DNA from: Planctomycetaceae bacterium
GTDB lineage: Bacteria; Planctomycetota; Phycisphaerae; Tepidisphaerales; Tepidisphaeraceae
Direction: 5' to 3'
Length of the DNA stretch: 64,000 bases
Assembly: GCA_027487775.1 (NCBI GenBank)
Contig: JAIYCY010000023.1
Coordinates: forward strand, 184,049 to 248,048
Shown one piece after another: positions 10,401 through 18,088 of the stretch (within the stretch, counting starts at the first letter, position 1; every line of letters starts with the position of its first letter). The position numbers and the translations under genes were made by a program. The notes below the pieces were generated by a model. The model was not told the DNA's origin. It searched no databases and saw only the letters and a list, made by a program, of their open reading frames with translations.

Positions 10401-11116
10401 AGTCGTTGGATTACCGCTGGACGAGTGATTTGTTTGCCTACGTCAGCGCGCGTCAGGCGCCCGCGGAGGCGTTGTTGCCGGATGTGCCGATGGAGTACGT
10501 CGACGTGCAGGCACCGGCGACCGTGGGTAATCGTCGCACGACCGGATTCACCATCGACGGATCTGCCGTCACGCTCCCGTTGGGTTCGGTGAATCTTCTG
10601 GACCAGAACGCTGGCAACACGCTTGTGCAGGGGAAGATCAACGTCAACACGGCTCCCGAACTGATCCGCAGACTGCTGCCGTTGGCCGTTGATACAAGCG
10701 GATTCGTGCAGCCCGGCCCGAACGCGACGGCGGCGACTGGATTGAACCCGGGCAACTATTCATCGCTTCTTGAGATCAACAATCTGTCTGCCGGAAGCGG
10801 ATCGAGCTTCAACGCGGGCGACATCTCGACGGCAGCGAGCGGCGTGATCCCCGCGGGCACGGATTACGAAGTTGCGTTCCAGAACCACATCCGCATCAGC
10901 AATCTGGCGACGACGCGGTCGGACAGCTACACGGTTTACATCACCGTGCAAGCGTGGCGGACACTCGGCAACGGCACGAATCCGACCACCAATCCGGTGA
11001 GGCTGCTCGCGGAGCGTCGGGCGGCGTATCTGGTCGATCGTGGGGTGATCACGCCGGTGCGCGGCTCGGTGGATCAGCTGATCCAAAACGGCGTGACCGT
11101 GATCGAGCAGGAATGA
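7466..11116 (+). CDS. Giant GspK/PilX-like pseudopilus tip protein
   Basis: This 1216-residue protein begins with a basic leader and a hydrophobic segment 'RGVILIFVVVLLVLLAIMG'. It lacks the Glu at position +5, as is typical of GspK-type minor pseudopilins. Near the C-terminus 'GKINVNTAPELIRRLLPL' (from about 10632) matches the helix-hairpin-helix-like segment of GspK, followed by 'SLLEINNLSAGS'. GspK normally has about 330 residues, so a very large insertion of roughly 800 residues separates the two conserved parts. The insertion is Asn/Thr/Ser/Gly rich and may be surface exposed. It is the last gene of the pseudopilin cluster. A type II-like secretion role is inferred from the neighbours. 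Confidence 0.8.
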   Translation: MTSFQNASRWSRTRTRPSERGVILIFVVVLLVLLAIMGTAYLAASRADRLAVTGRGAGGVSSSDLLPDRTNLEGTFEFVQQNVMYRLVADLYDTSSATPALAADFPSDRFRRLGSGSNYTGLDATGISDPHLASTLPQWSGSAPRWQNISRPLPNITGSAPFTSSTPGFADPRAFLVGTFQYNGTVSPEVWAQAILVPDPAFGTYSPATARSRVYPAFRLGGNVRIAADTDGDGAADAGLSPYKLNGGADGTYASYEDPRNPGVVYFYGYRVVDNSSLVNVNTAFAVTGDFDPASVSQANLINGNPNLPNLGFSRSNVGLVELLRYLGSLTQADVTLPNAYVQDVRQLLNLKLTNRVGSSDPIVPGSYADARLDNGNQYSLDGSTDVTHRSLGEAFEQGINRRLGSGGVSATGFRFGSFGSDDARGLRYRPGLLNPQLGQTQMEQTLVNSTYWQAINYARKRGDQFGTIPAVIGWTLPGTNSSPTVPMGAWWEWIYNFGNANAGGSGIDSSSSATDFAGANGYTFNNQAFRRSIRPLLTAVSGETATAPLRGTVTGSVTNPTGFGVPVGMEPLSASPESFTRASAATSRFPVLWRAYWSLMVDPTITPLAVPNLLNSRTHSGSTIPPMFHSASRTGATGNAFFNGTLISQANSARMALIRSAVAAANTIDLRDADDDLTVASINLSQTGAGPWAYVAGTERQPFITGVAVRTSTAAANRYVAIELYNPYNITIDLSRFGLAVSGARTGSGDVTNGSVIALAPAGTLAPGAFVTIVSNNTTPGGVAITGPTRLEANLVNTIGNEVFLVRKQGANQTVTSGDNLTNAVPANRLYSVDLADLRVLTNTGVDTVYNHTRPAGTASEWKFVYAGNWTTAAGIQTGGVNLGVARTAGGSTIPSAPPIQLQNFTPDIPADQFPYGSPFARDGDVLAVPFIGSYQIRNNNNATGTNTVHEINPVTADAVRSDPGAVATTHVGRFIPQSLDYRWTSDLFAYVSARQAPAEALLPDVPMEYVDVQAPATVGNRRTTGFTIDGSAVTLPLGSVNLLDQNAGNTLVQGKINVNTAPELIRRLLPLAVDTSGFVQPGPNATAATGLNPGNYSSLLEINNLSAGSGSSFNAGDISTAASGVIPAGTDYEVAFQNHIRISNLATTRSDSYTVYITVQAWRTLGNGTNPTTNPVRLLAERRAAYLVDRGVITPVRGSVDQLIQNGVTVIEQE

Positions 11117-11145
11117 GCGCGTGACAGATCAGCCGTCCAGCCTGG

Positions 11146-11205
11146 CGTGTGACGGTTGAACGTGTGACGGTTGAGCGTGTGACGGTTGAGCGTGTGACGG
11201 TGGAT
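11146..11205. repeat. 15-bp tandem repeat, 4 copies
   Basis: Four units of CGTGTGACGGTTGA(A/G) lie at 11146-11160, 11161-11175, 11176-11190 and 11191-11205, the last with two or three changes. They sit between the end of the pseudopilin cluster and the convergent phosphatase gene. No stem-loop with a T-run was seen here. Confidence 0.95.
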
Positions 11206-11224
11206 GGCGTCACAGTGGATCGTT

Positions 11225-12028
11225 TCAGGGCGGATCGACGGGTTGGCCGTGTCGATCGACTTGGAGGATGTCTGCGGTTTCGATGCAGACGGCGGAGAGT
11301 CGTCCGCCCGGCCCGAGCGCGGCGGCGGTGTCGAGGAGTGTGATCATGGGTCCGCGGATGGGGAAGTTGTCGTCGTTCCGCATCGCGTGTGGGTAGTTGG
11401 TGACGGGGGTATGTCCGACGAACATGGGACGTGACCAGGGTTTTGCAGCGAGGATTTGTTGTGGGCGGTAGCGTTCCCAGACGACGCGATGTCGGGTTTC
11501 TGCGTCGTCGAGACGTCGATCGAGCGTGGCGGGGTCGTTGGGTTCTTCGGGCGGCCAGAATGCGTGCATGACGAGCGCGTCGGGTTCGTCGATGCGCATG
11601 GGTAGATTGCGGATGAACTGTTTGTGATCGTAGGGGATGGCCGACCGGATGAGTTCGAGCAGGTCGGTCGAGGGGTGATAGCGGTGCCAGTCGAGATCGT
11701 CGGACGCGATGCCATAGCTGAGGACGGTGTCGGCGAGGCCGTGCTTGAGGAACCAGTTGCATGCAGCGAGGGGTTCGTAGGCATCTTCTTCGCCTCCTTC
11801 CCAGAGTCCGGAGAGGATGAGGTCGAGGACGTCGTCGTGATTTCCGCGTGCGAATCGTGCGTTGTTGAGCGTGAGCAGGAGATCGATGACGCGTCGTGCG
11901 TCGGGTCCACGATTGACGTAGTCGCCGACGAAGTAGAATCGCGGCGACGGGTCGCGCGAGTGAATGAGATCCAGCGCCGCCTGTAGCGGATCGATCATGC
12001 CGTGAATATCGCCGAGCACCCAACGCAT
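11225..12028 (-). CDS. PPP-family serine/threonine protein phosphatase (metallophosphoesterase)
   Basis: This 267-residue protein opens with the PPP signature in order: 'GDIHG' (residues 6-10), then 'GDYVNRGPD', then 'GNHDD', with later His-containing metal ligands in 'VMHAFWPPE' and 'FVGHTPV'. These motifs coordinate two metal ions for phosphoester hydrolysis. The usual GDYVDRG has Asn in place of the second Asp. The start at 12028 is chosen because GGAGG lies 11 bases upstream of that ATG; an in-frame TTG at 12049 is not supported. It is a stand-alone gene, divergent from the dehydratase gene 60 bases away. Its substrate cannot be told from sequence; it could act on phosphoproteins or on dinucleotides (ApaH-like). 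Confidence 0.85.
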   Translation of the reverse strand: MRWVLGDIHGMIDPLQAALDLIHSRDPSPRFYFVGDYVNRGPDARRVIDLLLTLNNARFARGNHDDVLDLILSGLWEGGEEDAYEPLAACNWFLKHGLADTVLSYGIASDDLDWHRYHPSTDLLELIRSAIPYDHKQFIRNLPMRIDEPDALVMHAFWPPEEPNDPATLDRRLDDAETRHRVVWERYRPQQILAAKPWSRPMFVGHTPVTNYPHAMRNDDNFPIRGPMITLLDTAAALGPGGRLSAVCIETADILQVDRHGQPVDPP

Positions 12029-12088
12029 CCGGAAGACACCTCCGTACAACCGATCGCCTAAGATTTGTCATCTTAAGCGAGGTGGACG

Positions 12089-12409
12089 ATGACTGCACCC
12101 ATGGACAACACCGTGACCAAGGCGATGACCATCGAGACGATTCGTGAGAGGCTCATCGCGTTACCGGATTGGCACGTGATGGATGACGCGCGGGGTGTGC
12201 GGATCAGGCGTGAGTTTCGGTTCAAGGATTTTGGCGCGACGATGGCATTTGTGAATGCGGCGGCCTGGGTGGCGCATCGGATGGATCATCACCCGGATAT
12301 GTCGGTGCATTACAGTCGATGTGTGGTGGAGTACACGACGCACGACGTCGGCGGGGTGAGTGAGTTGGATCTCGATGCCGCGCGACGCGTGGATGCGCTG
12401 TTGAGTTGA
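12089..12409 (+). CDS. phhB: 4a-hydroxytetrahydrobiopterin dehydratase (pterin carbinolamine dehydratase)
   Basis: This 106-residue protein has the normal length of the PCD/DCoH family. The motif 'AHRMDHHPDMSVHY' carries the paired catalytic His residues that dehydrate the 4a-carbinolamine formed by aromatic amino acid hydroxylases. The N-terminal 'LIALPDWHVMDDARGVRIRR' also fits the family. The start ATG follows GAGGTGG at a suitable distance. No phenylalanine hydroxylase gene lies nearby, so the enzyme may serve another pterin pathway, such as molybdopterin metabolism. The gene converges with the next one across 26 bases. Confidence 0.9.
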   Translation: MTAPMDNTVTKAMTIETIRERLIALPDWHVMDDARGVRIRREFRFKDFGATMAFVNAAAWVAHRMDHHPDMSVHYSRCVVEYTTHDVGGVSELDLDAARRVDALLS

Positions 12410-12435
12410 TGGGGTCTGCCGTCTGGACGTCGGAC

Positions 12436-12990
12436 TCAGGCGTTATTGCGTGTGTCGGGCAGGCGTTTATCGTCGGCGACGACATCTTCGACAGCCTTCT
12501 TCACGCGAGCGTCGGCGAGGATGTGGCTCATGAGGATTCGGCGATAGCTGGCGGCGCGTAGGGCTTCGGTGGTGGCCTCGTCGCGTTCGTTTTTGAGCTT
12601 TTGGTTTTTTTGCAAGAGCTGTTCTTCGAGCGCTTCGTTCTCGAGAAGCAGGGCGTACATCGCATCGGCGCGGCGATGATGCGCGCCAAAGAGTCCGCCG
12701 AAGCCGGCGGCCTTTTTGCGATATTCCTCGGCGCGTTTGGTGAGTTCTTCGATGCGGATTTCGTGGGCGGAGTTTTTGGTTTTGAGCTGTTCGATTTCTG
12801 ATTCGTAGAGTTGACGGAATCCCTTCTGGGCCATGAAGAGTTCACGTTCGCGTGAGGCGACGGTGGCGCCGATGTTGGATCGCCCGATGGCGCGACCGAT
12901 GACCATGCCGATGCCGAGCAGGACCAGGCCTGCGATGGAGAGGAGGATGTAGAACATCCAGGCGACGACTTCGGAATCGAACTGCGGCAT
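12436..12990 (-). CDS. Membrane-anchored coiled-coil protein, unknown function
   Basis: This 184-residue protein has one membrane segment at about residues 10-31 ('AWMFYILLSIAGLVLLGIGM'). A long charged region that should form a coiled coil follows at about 45-145 ('YESEIEQLKTKNSAHEIRIE', then 'LLENEALEEQLLQKNQKLKN'). The N-terminus is short and probably periplasmic, leaving the coiled coil in the cytoplasm. I do not recognise a family. It lies alone between a convergent dehydratase gene and the TerC-type gene on the same strand, and the terminator at 13035-13069 separates it from the latter. Confidence 0.7.
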   Translation of the reverse strand: MPQFDSEVVAWMFYILLSIAGLVLLGIGMVIGRAIGRSNIGATVASRERELFMAQKGFRQLYESEIEQLKTKNSAHEIRIEELTKRAEEYRKKAAGFGGLFGAHHRRADAMYALLLENEALEEQLLQKNQKLKNERDEATTEALRAASYRRILMSHILADARVKKAVEDVVADDKRLPDTRNNA

Positions 12991-13034
12991 ATGGAGGATG
13001 GTAACCCATGTCCGGCGACTGGAGAGGCGTGATC

Positions 13035-13069
13035 AAAAAAGTCCGCCCGCACCTTGGAGATGCGGGCGG
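13035..13069 (-). terminator. Rho-independent terminator of the TerC-family gene
   Basis: On the minus strand a perfect 9-bp GC stem (CCGCCCGCA / TGCGGGCGG, plus-strand arms 13043-13051 and 13061-13069) with a 9-base loop is followed by ACTTTTTT. It lies 54 bases past the stop of the gene ending at 13123. Confidence 0.95.
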
Positions 13070-13122
13070 TGAGATGATGCGACTGTATGGGTTGTGCGGA
13101 GTAGCGCGAATTGTGAAGGCGT

Positions 13123-14355
13123 TTAGTGGCTCGGGAGATGGTGATCGGACTTCTTGGCGGGCAGGATGGCGCTGAGGAGGACGGCCCCTCCGAGGAGGGA
13201 GAAGACGATGAGCATGGAGATGGTGGTGTCGATCTTGATGGATTTTTGAGCTTCAAGGCCGATGACATCGAGGTAGGGCGGGACGGATAGGAGAAGGAGT
13301 TTGATGGCGACGAAGAAGAGGATGAAGATGAGCGCGGGTTTGAGGTAGCGGAATTTGGCGATGAGTGCGGCGAGGCAGAAATAGAGGGCGCGCAGGCCGA
13401 GAATGGCGAAGATGTTGCTGGTAAAGACGATGAAGGGGTCGGGGGTGATGGCGAAGATGGCGGGGATGCTGTCGACCGCGAAGACGAGGTCGGTGATTTC
13501 GACCATGATGAGCGCGAGGAAGAGGGGCGTCATCGCGAGGACGAGCTTTGAGCCGTCGGTCGATGCGTTGACTGCCGAGCCGATGTCTTTGACCTTGCCG
13601 TCGGCGTCGCGGCCTGTTTCCTGGAGTTCGGATTGCGGGACGCGGACCCAGAATTTTTGTCCGTGGAAGACGTTGGTGACCGGGTAGACTTTGCGAACCA
13701 GTCGGACGATGACGTTCTTACTCGGATCACTTTCTTCTTTCAGGATGAGCATCTTGGCCACGGTGGCGAGGAGGATGATGCCGAAGAGGATCAGGATCCA
13801 CTGGTACTGCATAATGAGTGCACCGCCGACGAGGATCATGATGCCGCGCATGACGAGTGCACCGAGGATGCCCCAGAAGAGGACGCGGTGCTGGTATTTT
13901 CGGGGGATGGCAAAGAAGCCGAAGATGAGCGCGATGACGAAGATGTTGTCCATCGCGAGTGACTTTTCGAGGACGTAGCCGGTGAGGTATTGCTCTGCGG
14001 CTGCGGCACCTTCGACGGTTCCGCGGATGATGAGTGGGGCGGATGAGTCGGTGGTGCTGGCGGGGTTGTACATCGGCGTGTTAAGGCCGAGACCGAGCCA
14101 GTGTTTTTCGTAGCCGAAGTAAACAACGATCGCGAAGAGCAGGCCCATGGTCACCCAGACGACGCTCCACGAGGCGGCCTCTTTGATGCTGATCTCCTTG
14201 GCCTCTCGATGAAAGACGCCGAGGTCGAGGGCGAGAAAGCCGACGACGATCGCGAGGAAGATCGCGTAGGCGATGTAGATTTGATTGGAGCCGGTGGCTT
14301 CGACGACCGTTGAGGCGGTGGGCGCGATGGAGGCGAGGATCGAGTGGAATGTCAT
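13123..14355 (-). CDS. TerC/Alx-family integral membrane protein
   Basis: This 410-residue protein has about nine membrane segments. It has the two TerC-family signatures with acidic residues inside helices: 'LEKSLAMDNIFVIALIFGFF' in the first half and 'MVEITDLVFAVDSIPAIFAI' in the second. Family members (TerC, Alx) are linked to tellurite resistance and to manganese or metal export at the inner membrane. An insert of about 70 residues, 'RLVRKVYPVTNVFHGQKFWV' onward, is cytoplasmic and also found in longer Alx-type members. It ends at a strong terminator. I found no yybP-ykoY manganese riboswitch in the 200 bases upstream by eye. Confidence 0.9.
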   Translation of the reverse strand: MTFHSILASIAPTASTVVEATGSNQIYIAYAIFLAIVVGFLALDLGVFHREAKEISIKEAASWSVVWVTMGLLFAIVVYFGYEKHWLGLGLNTPMYNPASTTDSSAPLIIRGTVEGAAAAEQYLTGYVLEKSLAMDNIFVIALIFGFFAIPRKYQHRVLFWGILGALVMRGIMILVGGALIMQYQWILILFGIILLATVAKMLILKEESDPSKNVIVRLVRKVYPVTNVFHGQKFWVRVPQSELQETGRDADGKVKDIGSAVNASTDGSKLVLAMTPLFLALIMVEITDLVFAVDSIPAIFAITPDPFIVFTSNIFAILGLRALYFCLAALIAKFRYLKPALIFILFFVAIKLLLLSVPPYLDVIGLEAQKSIKIDTTISMLIVFSLLGGAVLLSAILPAKKSDHHLPSH

Positions 14356-14897
14356 GGCCGGAGGGTCCGATTCGTTTTGCTGGAGAATGAGGGTGTAAGA
14401 GACGACAGAAGTGACAACAGATTTTGAAAGTATGGTTCTATCAGAACATCGGTTGGAGCAAAGTCTTCACGCGATTTGAACAGTGTAGAAATCTCGGCGT
14501 GATTTGGAATCGCCTGTGATTCGACCGTGGATGTTAGGAGGGCAAATCCCATGCGGTTCGGAGATTCAATGAAAAACGGGGATCGGGAAGGAACACGTTG
14601 AATGGGAAGAAGCGGGCCGCTGAAGGAGACTGAAGACGATGAAGAAGATCATGGAAGGGAAGATGATTCAGAGAGTGAGACGCAGGCTGTCTCATAGACG
14701 AAAGTTGTGAAGAGAAGATAAGCCGTCGTGAGGAAGAGAGCCGTCACCAAGAAGAAAGCCGACAGTCGGCTTGACCATCGGCTTGAACTTTGGAGGCGAG
14801 ACGAGAAGGGACAGACCGCAGGTGGAAAGTTCACCACTGAGCGTGCTGGCCGATCGTGTTGGCCGATTTTCTGAAGACAAGGCGCTGGACGGGGCGG
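14356..14897. other. 540-bp stretch without a recognised gene; purine-rich upper part
   Basis: The part next to the TerC start (14356-14560) should hold its promoter, but I see no convincing -35/-10 pair. From 14561 to 14830 the plus strand is strongly purine-rich. Two short frames with possible starts lie there: ATG 14640 (about 23 residues, very basic) and GTG 14728-14874 (about 48 residues, basic N-terminus). Neither has a recognisable product and both may be chance. No terminator for rplQ was found. Confidence 0.5.
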
Positions 14898-14961
14898 CTT
14901 ATTCGGATTTGGCCTTATTCGGCTTTGGCCCTATTCGGCTTTGGCCTTATTCGGCTTTGGC
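14898..14961. repeat. 16-bp tandem repeat, 4 copies, spanning the rplQ stop codon
   Basis: Units at 14898-14913, 14914-14929, 14930-14945 and 14946-14961 read, on the minus strand, GCCAAAGCCGAATAAG with one or two changes. The unit nearest the gene encodes the last residues A-K-A-E and the TAA of ribosomal protein bL17. The three further copies lie downstream of the stop. Confidence 0.95.
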
Positions 14962-15498
14962 TTTGAGTGCTTTGGAGGCGAACTGGGTGCGGCGCTCGCC
15001 GCGTTTACGGCGGAGGCCTGAGGACCGACGTACGGTGCCTTTGGGGGCTTCGGTTTTGTCGACGAATTCGAGCTTGACGAGCGAGCCGGCATCGCCGATG
15101 CGCCATGTGGCGAGCTTGACGATGCGGGTGTAGCCGCCGTTGCGATCGGCATGGGTCGGGCCGACGACGTCGAAGAGTTTCTCGAGGACGGTGCGTGGGC
15201 CTTTGCCTTCTTCGATGAAGTCTTGGTTTTCATCGACGAGTCGGCGGTCGTTGAGCATGGAGAAAGCCTTGTTACGGGCGTTCTTGCGGACGAGTTGGCC
15301 GGCGGTGTCTTTGGGGCTGTTGGCGGCACGTCGAGCGAGAGTGACGAGCTTTTCAACGAAGCCTTGGACTTCCTTGGCCTTGGGGAGGGTGGTTTTGATC
15401 GAACCATGTTCGATCAGGCTTTGGGCCATGTTGCGACGCAGGGCGATACGGTGCTCGGTGTCGCGGCTGAGCTGACGGCCTCGGAGACGGTGACGCAT
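14947..15498 (-). CDS. rplQ: 50S ribosomal protein bL17, extended
   Basis: This 183-residue protein begins 'MRHRLRGRQLSRDTEHRIAL' and continues 'LIEHGSIKTTLPKAKE', the standard bL17 N-terminus. The conserved 'NGGYTRIVKLATWRIGDA' segment follows. bL17 normally has about 115-130 residues. The excess is an insertion in the middle and a basic tail of roughly 35 residues ending A-K-A-E. It binds 23S rRNA near the tunnel exit. It is the last gene of the rpmJ-rpsM-rpsK-rpoA-rplQ operon, 108 bases after rpoA. Its stop codon lies within a 16-bp tandem repeat. Confidence 0.95.
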   Translation of the reverse strand: MRHRLRGRQLSRDTEHRIALRRNMAQSLIEHGSIKTTLPKAKEVQGFVEKLVTLARRAANSPKDTAGQLVRKNARNKAFSMLNDRRLVDENQDFIEEGKGPRTVLEKLFDVVGPTHADRNGGYTRIVKLATWRIGDAGSLVKLEFVDKTEAPKGTVRRSSGLRRKRGERRTQFASKALKAKAE

Positions 15499-15606
15499 GA
15501 CAACCTCGGTACTTTCGGTCTAGAACGCTTTTCTTTAGTCGACAATCTCGAAAACTACAACAAAAAACTGATCGGTCGTTGCCCGTTCCATCAGGCGTCG
15601 GGTTGA

Positions 15607-16641
15607 TTATTCGCCTGAAGGTGCTCGGCTCATGCTGGCGATTTCGTCGTCAGTCATGTTCAGGTGGAGGCCGAGATCTTGCAGGCGACGCTTGACTTCG
15701 CGGAGGCTGGTTTTGCCGAATGAGCGAACTTTGAGCAGGTCTGCATCGCTGCGTAGGACGAGATCTCGGACGGTTTGTATTCTGGCGGACTCGAGGCAGT
15801 TATTGGCTCGGACGGAGAGGTCGAGTTCCTGAACGGTCATGTTCAGTTTGGATTCGATTTCCGGATCGAGGTTGCCGCGTGACGATTCGCGGAGCACGCC
15901 GAGGGCGTCGTCGGTGACGAGATCGGAGCCCATTTCGAAGTATTGAACGAAGGGGTTGAGGTGTTTTCGGAGGATTTTGGCGGCTTCGACCATGGCCATT
16001 TCTGGGCTGATCGTGCCGTTGGTCCAGACTTCGAGGATCAGGCGGTCATAGTCGGTTTTTTGACCGACGCGGGCGTCTTCGGTGGCATAGCGTACGCGGG
16101 TGACGGGTGAGAAGACGCTATCGACATGGATAATGCCGAGTTGCTGCTCGTCGGATCGCGGGGTGTTTTCGGAGGCTGTTTTATAGCCGCGTCCCTTGCT
16201 GACGGTGAAGGTGACTTCGAAATTGACGTCTTCGGTCAGGGTGGCGATGACCTGATCGGGGTTGACGAGTGTGATCGAGGGGTGGGTCTCGATCTGACCA
16301 GCCGTGACGACGCCGGCCTTATTGACGCGGACGGTCATGGTGCGTGGTTCGTCGTCATCGAGTTTAACGACGAGGGTTTTGACGTTGAGGATGATGTCGG
16401 TGACATCTTCCATGACACCAGGCAGGCTGGTGAATTCGTGGGTTGCGCCCTTGATTTGGACATTGGTGACGGCTGCGCCTTCGAGGGAGCTGAGGAGGAT
16501 TCGTCGCAGGCTGTTCCCGACGGTGGTGCCGAATCCGCGTTCGAAGGGTTCTGCGACGAACTTGCCGTAAGTTTCGCCGGACGCGCGATCATCACGGATG
16601 ACACGCGAGGGGAGTTCCAATCCACGCCACTTGATTCGCAT
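15607..16641 (-). CDS. rpoA: DNA-directed RNA polymerase subunit alpha
   Basis: This 344-residue protein starts 'MRIKWRGLELPSRVI' and contains 'FERGFGTTVGNSLRRILLSS', the dimerisation signature of the alpha N-terminal domain. The C-terminal domain from about residue 255 ('LDLSVRANNCLESARIQTVR' and 'KVRSFGKTSLREVKRRL') is the helix-hairpin-helix fold that contacts UP elements and activators. The frame is open further upstream, but GGAG 8 bases before the ATG at 16641 and the family N-terminus fix the start. The 190-bp gap to rpsK contains no rpsD, which often sits there. Confidence 0.97.
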   Translation of the reverse strand: MRIKWRGLELPSRVIRDDRASGETYGKFVAEPFERGFGTTVGNSLRRILLSSLEGAAVTNVQIKGATHEFTSLPGVMEDVTDIILNVKTLVVKLDDDEPRTMTVRVNKAGVVTAGQIETHPSITLVNPDQVIATLTEDVNFEVTFTVSKGRGYKTASENTPRSDEQQLGIIHVDSVFSPVTRVRYATEDARVGQKTDYDRLILEVWTNGTISPEMAMVEAAKILRKHLNPFVQYFEMGSDLVTDDALGVLRESSRGNLDPEIESKLNMTVQELDLSVRANNCLESARIQTVRDLVLRSDADLLKVRSFGKTSLREVKRRLQDLGLHLNMTDDEIASMSRAPSGE

Positions 16642-16831
16642 ATTGATCTCCAGGCTTGCGATCGCTTCGAATTGTCCGGAGTTCCCGCCCCGTACGGTGG
16701 GGCCATCTGTACCCGGACCTCGTCGAGCGAGGCACATTTGTTTGCAGGGGTTTTTCTAAATGAGTGAGGTAGTGAAGACCTGTGTGGCAGCGATCCGACC
16801 GAGGATCACCGCGGACCGAAGCCCGAAGACA

Positions 16832-17233
16832 TCAGACGCGACGCTTCTTCGGGGGACGGCAGCCGTTGTGAGGGAGAGGGCTGACGTCTTCGATGGTTGC
16901 GACTTTGATGCCGGCGTGTTGGAGGTTGAGGATCGCCTGTTCTCGACCAGCGCCGGGTCCTTTGACACGAACATCGACTTCGAGCATCCCGCACTTCTTG
17001 GCTTCGACGGCGGCCTTTTCCGCTGCACGACCGGCGGCGAATGGGGTCGACTTGCGGGCGCCCTTGAAGCCCATGGTTCCAGCACTCGCCCAGGAGAGCG
17101 TTGCGCCCTCCATGTCGGTGATGGTGACGATGGTGTTGTTAAACGTGCTGACGATGTGAGCGATTCCGCGGGTCACGCCCTTGCGGATCTTCTTCTTGAC
17201 AGTCTTTGCGCTCTTGGCTGCTTCGGTGGCCAT
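16832..17233 (-). CDS. rpsK: 30S ribosomal protein uS11
   Basis: This 133-residue protein contains '[20 protein letters not shown]', '[19 protein letters not shown]', '[16 protein letters not shown]' and ends '[14 protein letters not shown]', all hallmarks of uS11 in the platform of the 30S subunit. The length matches the family. The basic N-terminal extension '[19 protein letters not shown]' is usual. It is the third gene of the minus-strand ribosomal operon. Confidence 0.98.
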   Translation of the reverse strand: MATEAAKSAKTVKKKIRKGVTRGIAHIVSTFNNTIVTITDMEGATLSWASAGTMGFKGARKSTPFAAGRAAEKAAVEAKKCGMLEVDVRVKGPGAGREQAILNLQHAGIKVATIEDVSPLPHNGCRPPKKRRV

Positions 17234-17431
17234 CTGAGTGTTATCCTTGGTTCCTGCCGACCCGTGATACCAGGTCGTAACCTGTAAAAGTTAAAACGAC
17301 TTCTGTTGCTGACGATTTTGTTGGATGCCGTTCGAAGATCACCATGCGAGACGATGCATGACGATCGATTCCGAACCGTTGCACGCGTTCGACGATGTCC
17401 GTCGATGCGCAAGGCGGAGAACACGCAGCAA

Positions 17432-17818
17432 TTACTTGCCGAGTTCCTTGACGCCCTTCTTGCCTGCGACGGTTTTGCGTGGACCCTTGCGGGTTCGTGC
17501 GTTGGACTGAGTGCGCTGGCCACGGACTGGCAGGCTGCGACGGTGCCGCATGCCGCGGTAGCTGCTGATATCGCGAAGGCGGGCGACATCTTGCTGGATC
17601 TTTCGACGCAGTGCACCCTCAACGAGGATGTCGCGGTCGATGATCGCAACAATGGCTGCGACTTCGTCTTCGGTGAGTTGCTTGGCGCGCTTTTCCGGGT
17701 CGATGCCAGCCTCTCGTAGGATGGCGAGCGCGTTGGTCGGCCCGACGCCATAGAGATAGCGCAGGGAGATCTTGACCTTTTTGTTGTCCGGGATGTCGAT
17801 ACCTGCAATACGTGGCAT
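17432..17818 (-). CDS. rpsM: 30S ribosomal protein uS13
   Basis: This 128-residue protein begins '[20 protein letters not shown]' and contains '[20 protein letters not shown]', '[20 protein letters not shown]' and '[19 protein letters not shown]', typical of uS13 in the 30S head, which contacts P-site tRNA and the 50S subunit. The length is normal. It starts 7 bases after the rpmJ stop, so the two are cotranslated. A 198-bp gap follows before rpsK. Confidence 0.98.
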   Translation of the reverse strand: MPRIAGIDIPDNKKVKISLRYLYGVGPTNALAILREAGIDPEKRAKQLTEDEVAAIVAIIDRDILVEGALRRKIQQDVARLRDISSYRGMRHRRSLPVRGQRTQSNARTRKGPRKTVAGKKGVKELGK

Positions 17819-17825
17819 GGGGCCC

Positions 17826-17939
17826 TCAGCCTTGCTTTTGTTTGTGCTTGGGATTGATGCAGATCACTCGGATCGTGCCTTCACGGCGCACGATCTTGCA
17901 GTTCTCGCAAATCCGCTTGACGCTTGATCGAACCTTCAT
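17826..17939 (-). CDS. rpmJ: 50S ribosomal protein bL36
   Basis: This 37-residue protein reads '[20 protein letters not shown]' at its start and continues with [12 protein letters not shown], the complete bL36 pattern. The zinc ribbon is C-x2-C-x12-C-x4-H (residues C11, C14, C27, H32). It is the classical zinc-binding form (C+). It is the first gene of the operon, directly ahead of rpsM, as in many bacteria where infA-rpmJ-rpsM is the order; infA is not upstream here. Confidence 0.97.
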   Translation of the reverse strand: MKVRSSVKRICENCKIVRREGTIRVICINPKHKQKQG

Positions 17940-17955
17940 CTGACACCTTGTTCCT

Positions 17956-17998
17956 CACCCTCATTGACCGAGGGTCTTGCTCCCTCAACGAGAGGGTG
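17956..17998 (-). promoter_or_regulatory. Foldable leader upstream of rpmJ
   Basis: The 5' leader of the ribosomal operon contains nested inverted repeats. The outer arms CACCCTC (plus 17992-17998 read on the minus strand) and GAGGGTG (17956-17962) pair over 7 bp. The inner arms GAGGG/CCCTC (17982-17986 with 17970-17974) close a 7-base loop. The structure ends 16 bases before the rpmJ start. Ribosomal operons are often autoregulated through such leaders, but no ligand can be named. Confidence 0.5.
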
Positions 17999-18025
17999 TA
18001 TGTCCCCGATCTGGGGGAATCGAGC

Positions 18026-18054
18026 CTTATAACACGCCCGCCTTGAGGTTGCAA
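18026..18054 (-). promoter_or_regulatory. Promoter of the rpmJ-rpsM-rpsK-rpoA-rplQ operon
   Basis: On the minus strand TTGCAA (plus 18049-18054) is separated by exactly 17 bases from TATAAG (plus 18026-18031). This fits a housekeeping sigma-70 promoter and lies between the end of nth and the first ribosomal gene. Confidence 0.75.
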
Positions 18055-18088
18055 ACCCCGTATTCCCCGAAATCAGCCGGAAATCGGG

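Noticed and set aside
14356..14560. yybP-ykoY manganese riboswitch ahead of the TerC-type gene
   Set aside because: The conserved core words of that riboswitch were not found by eye on the minus strand.
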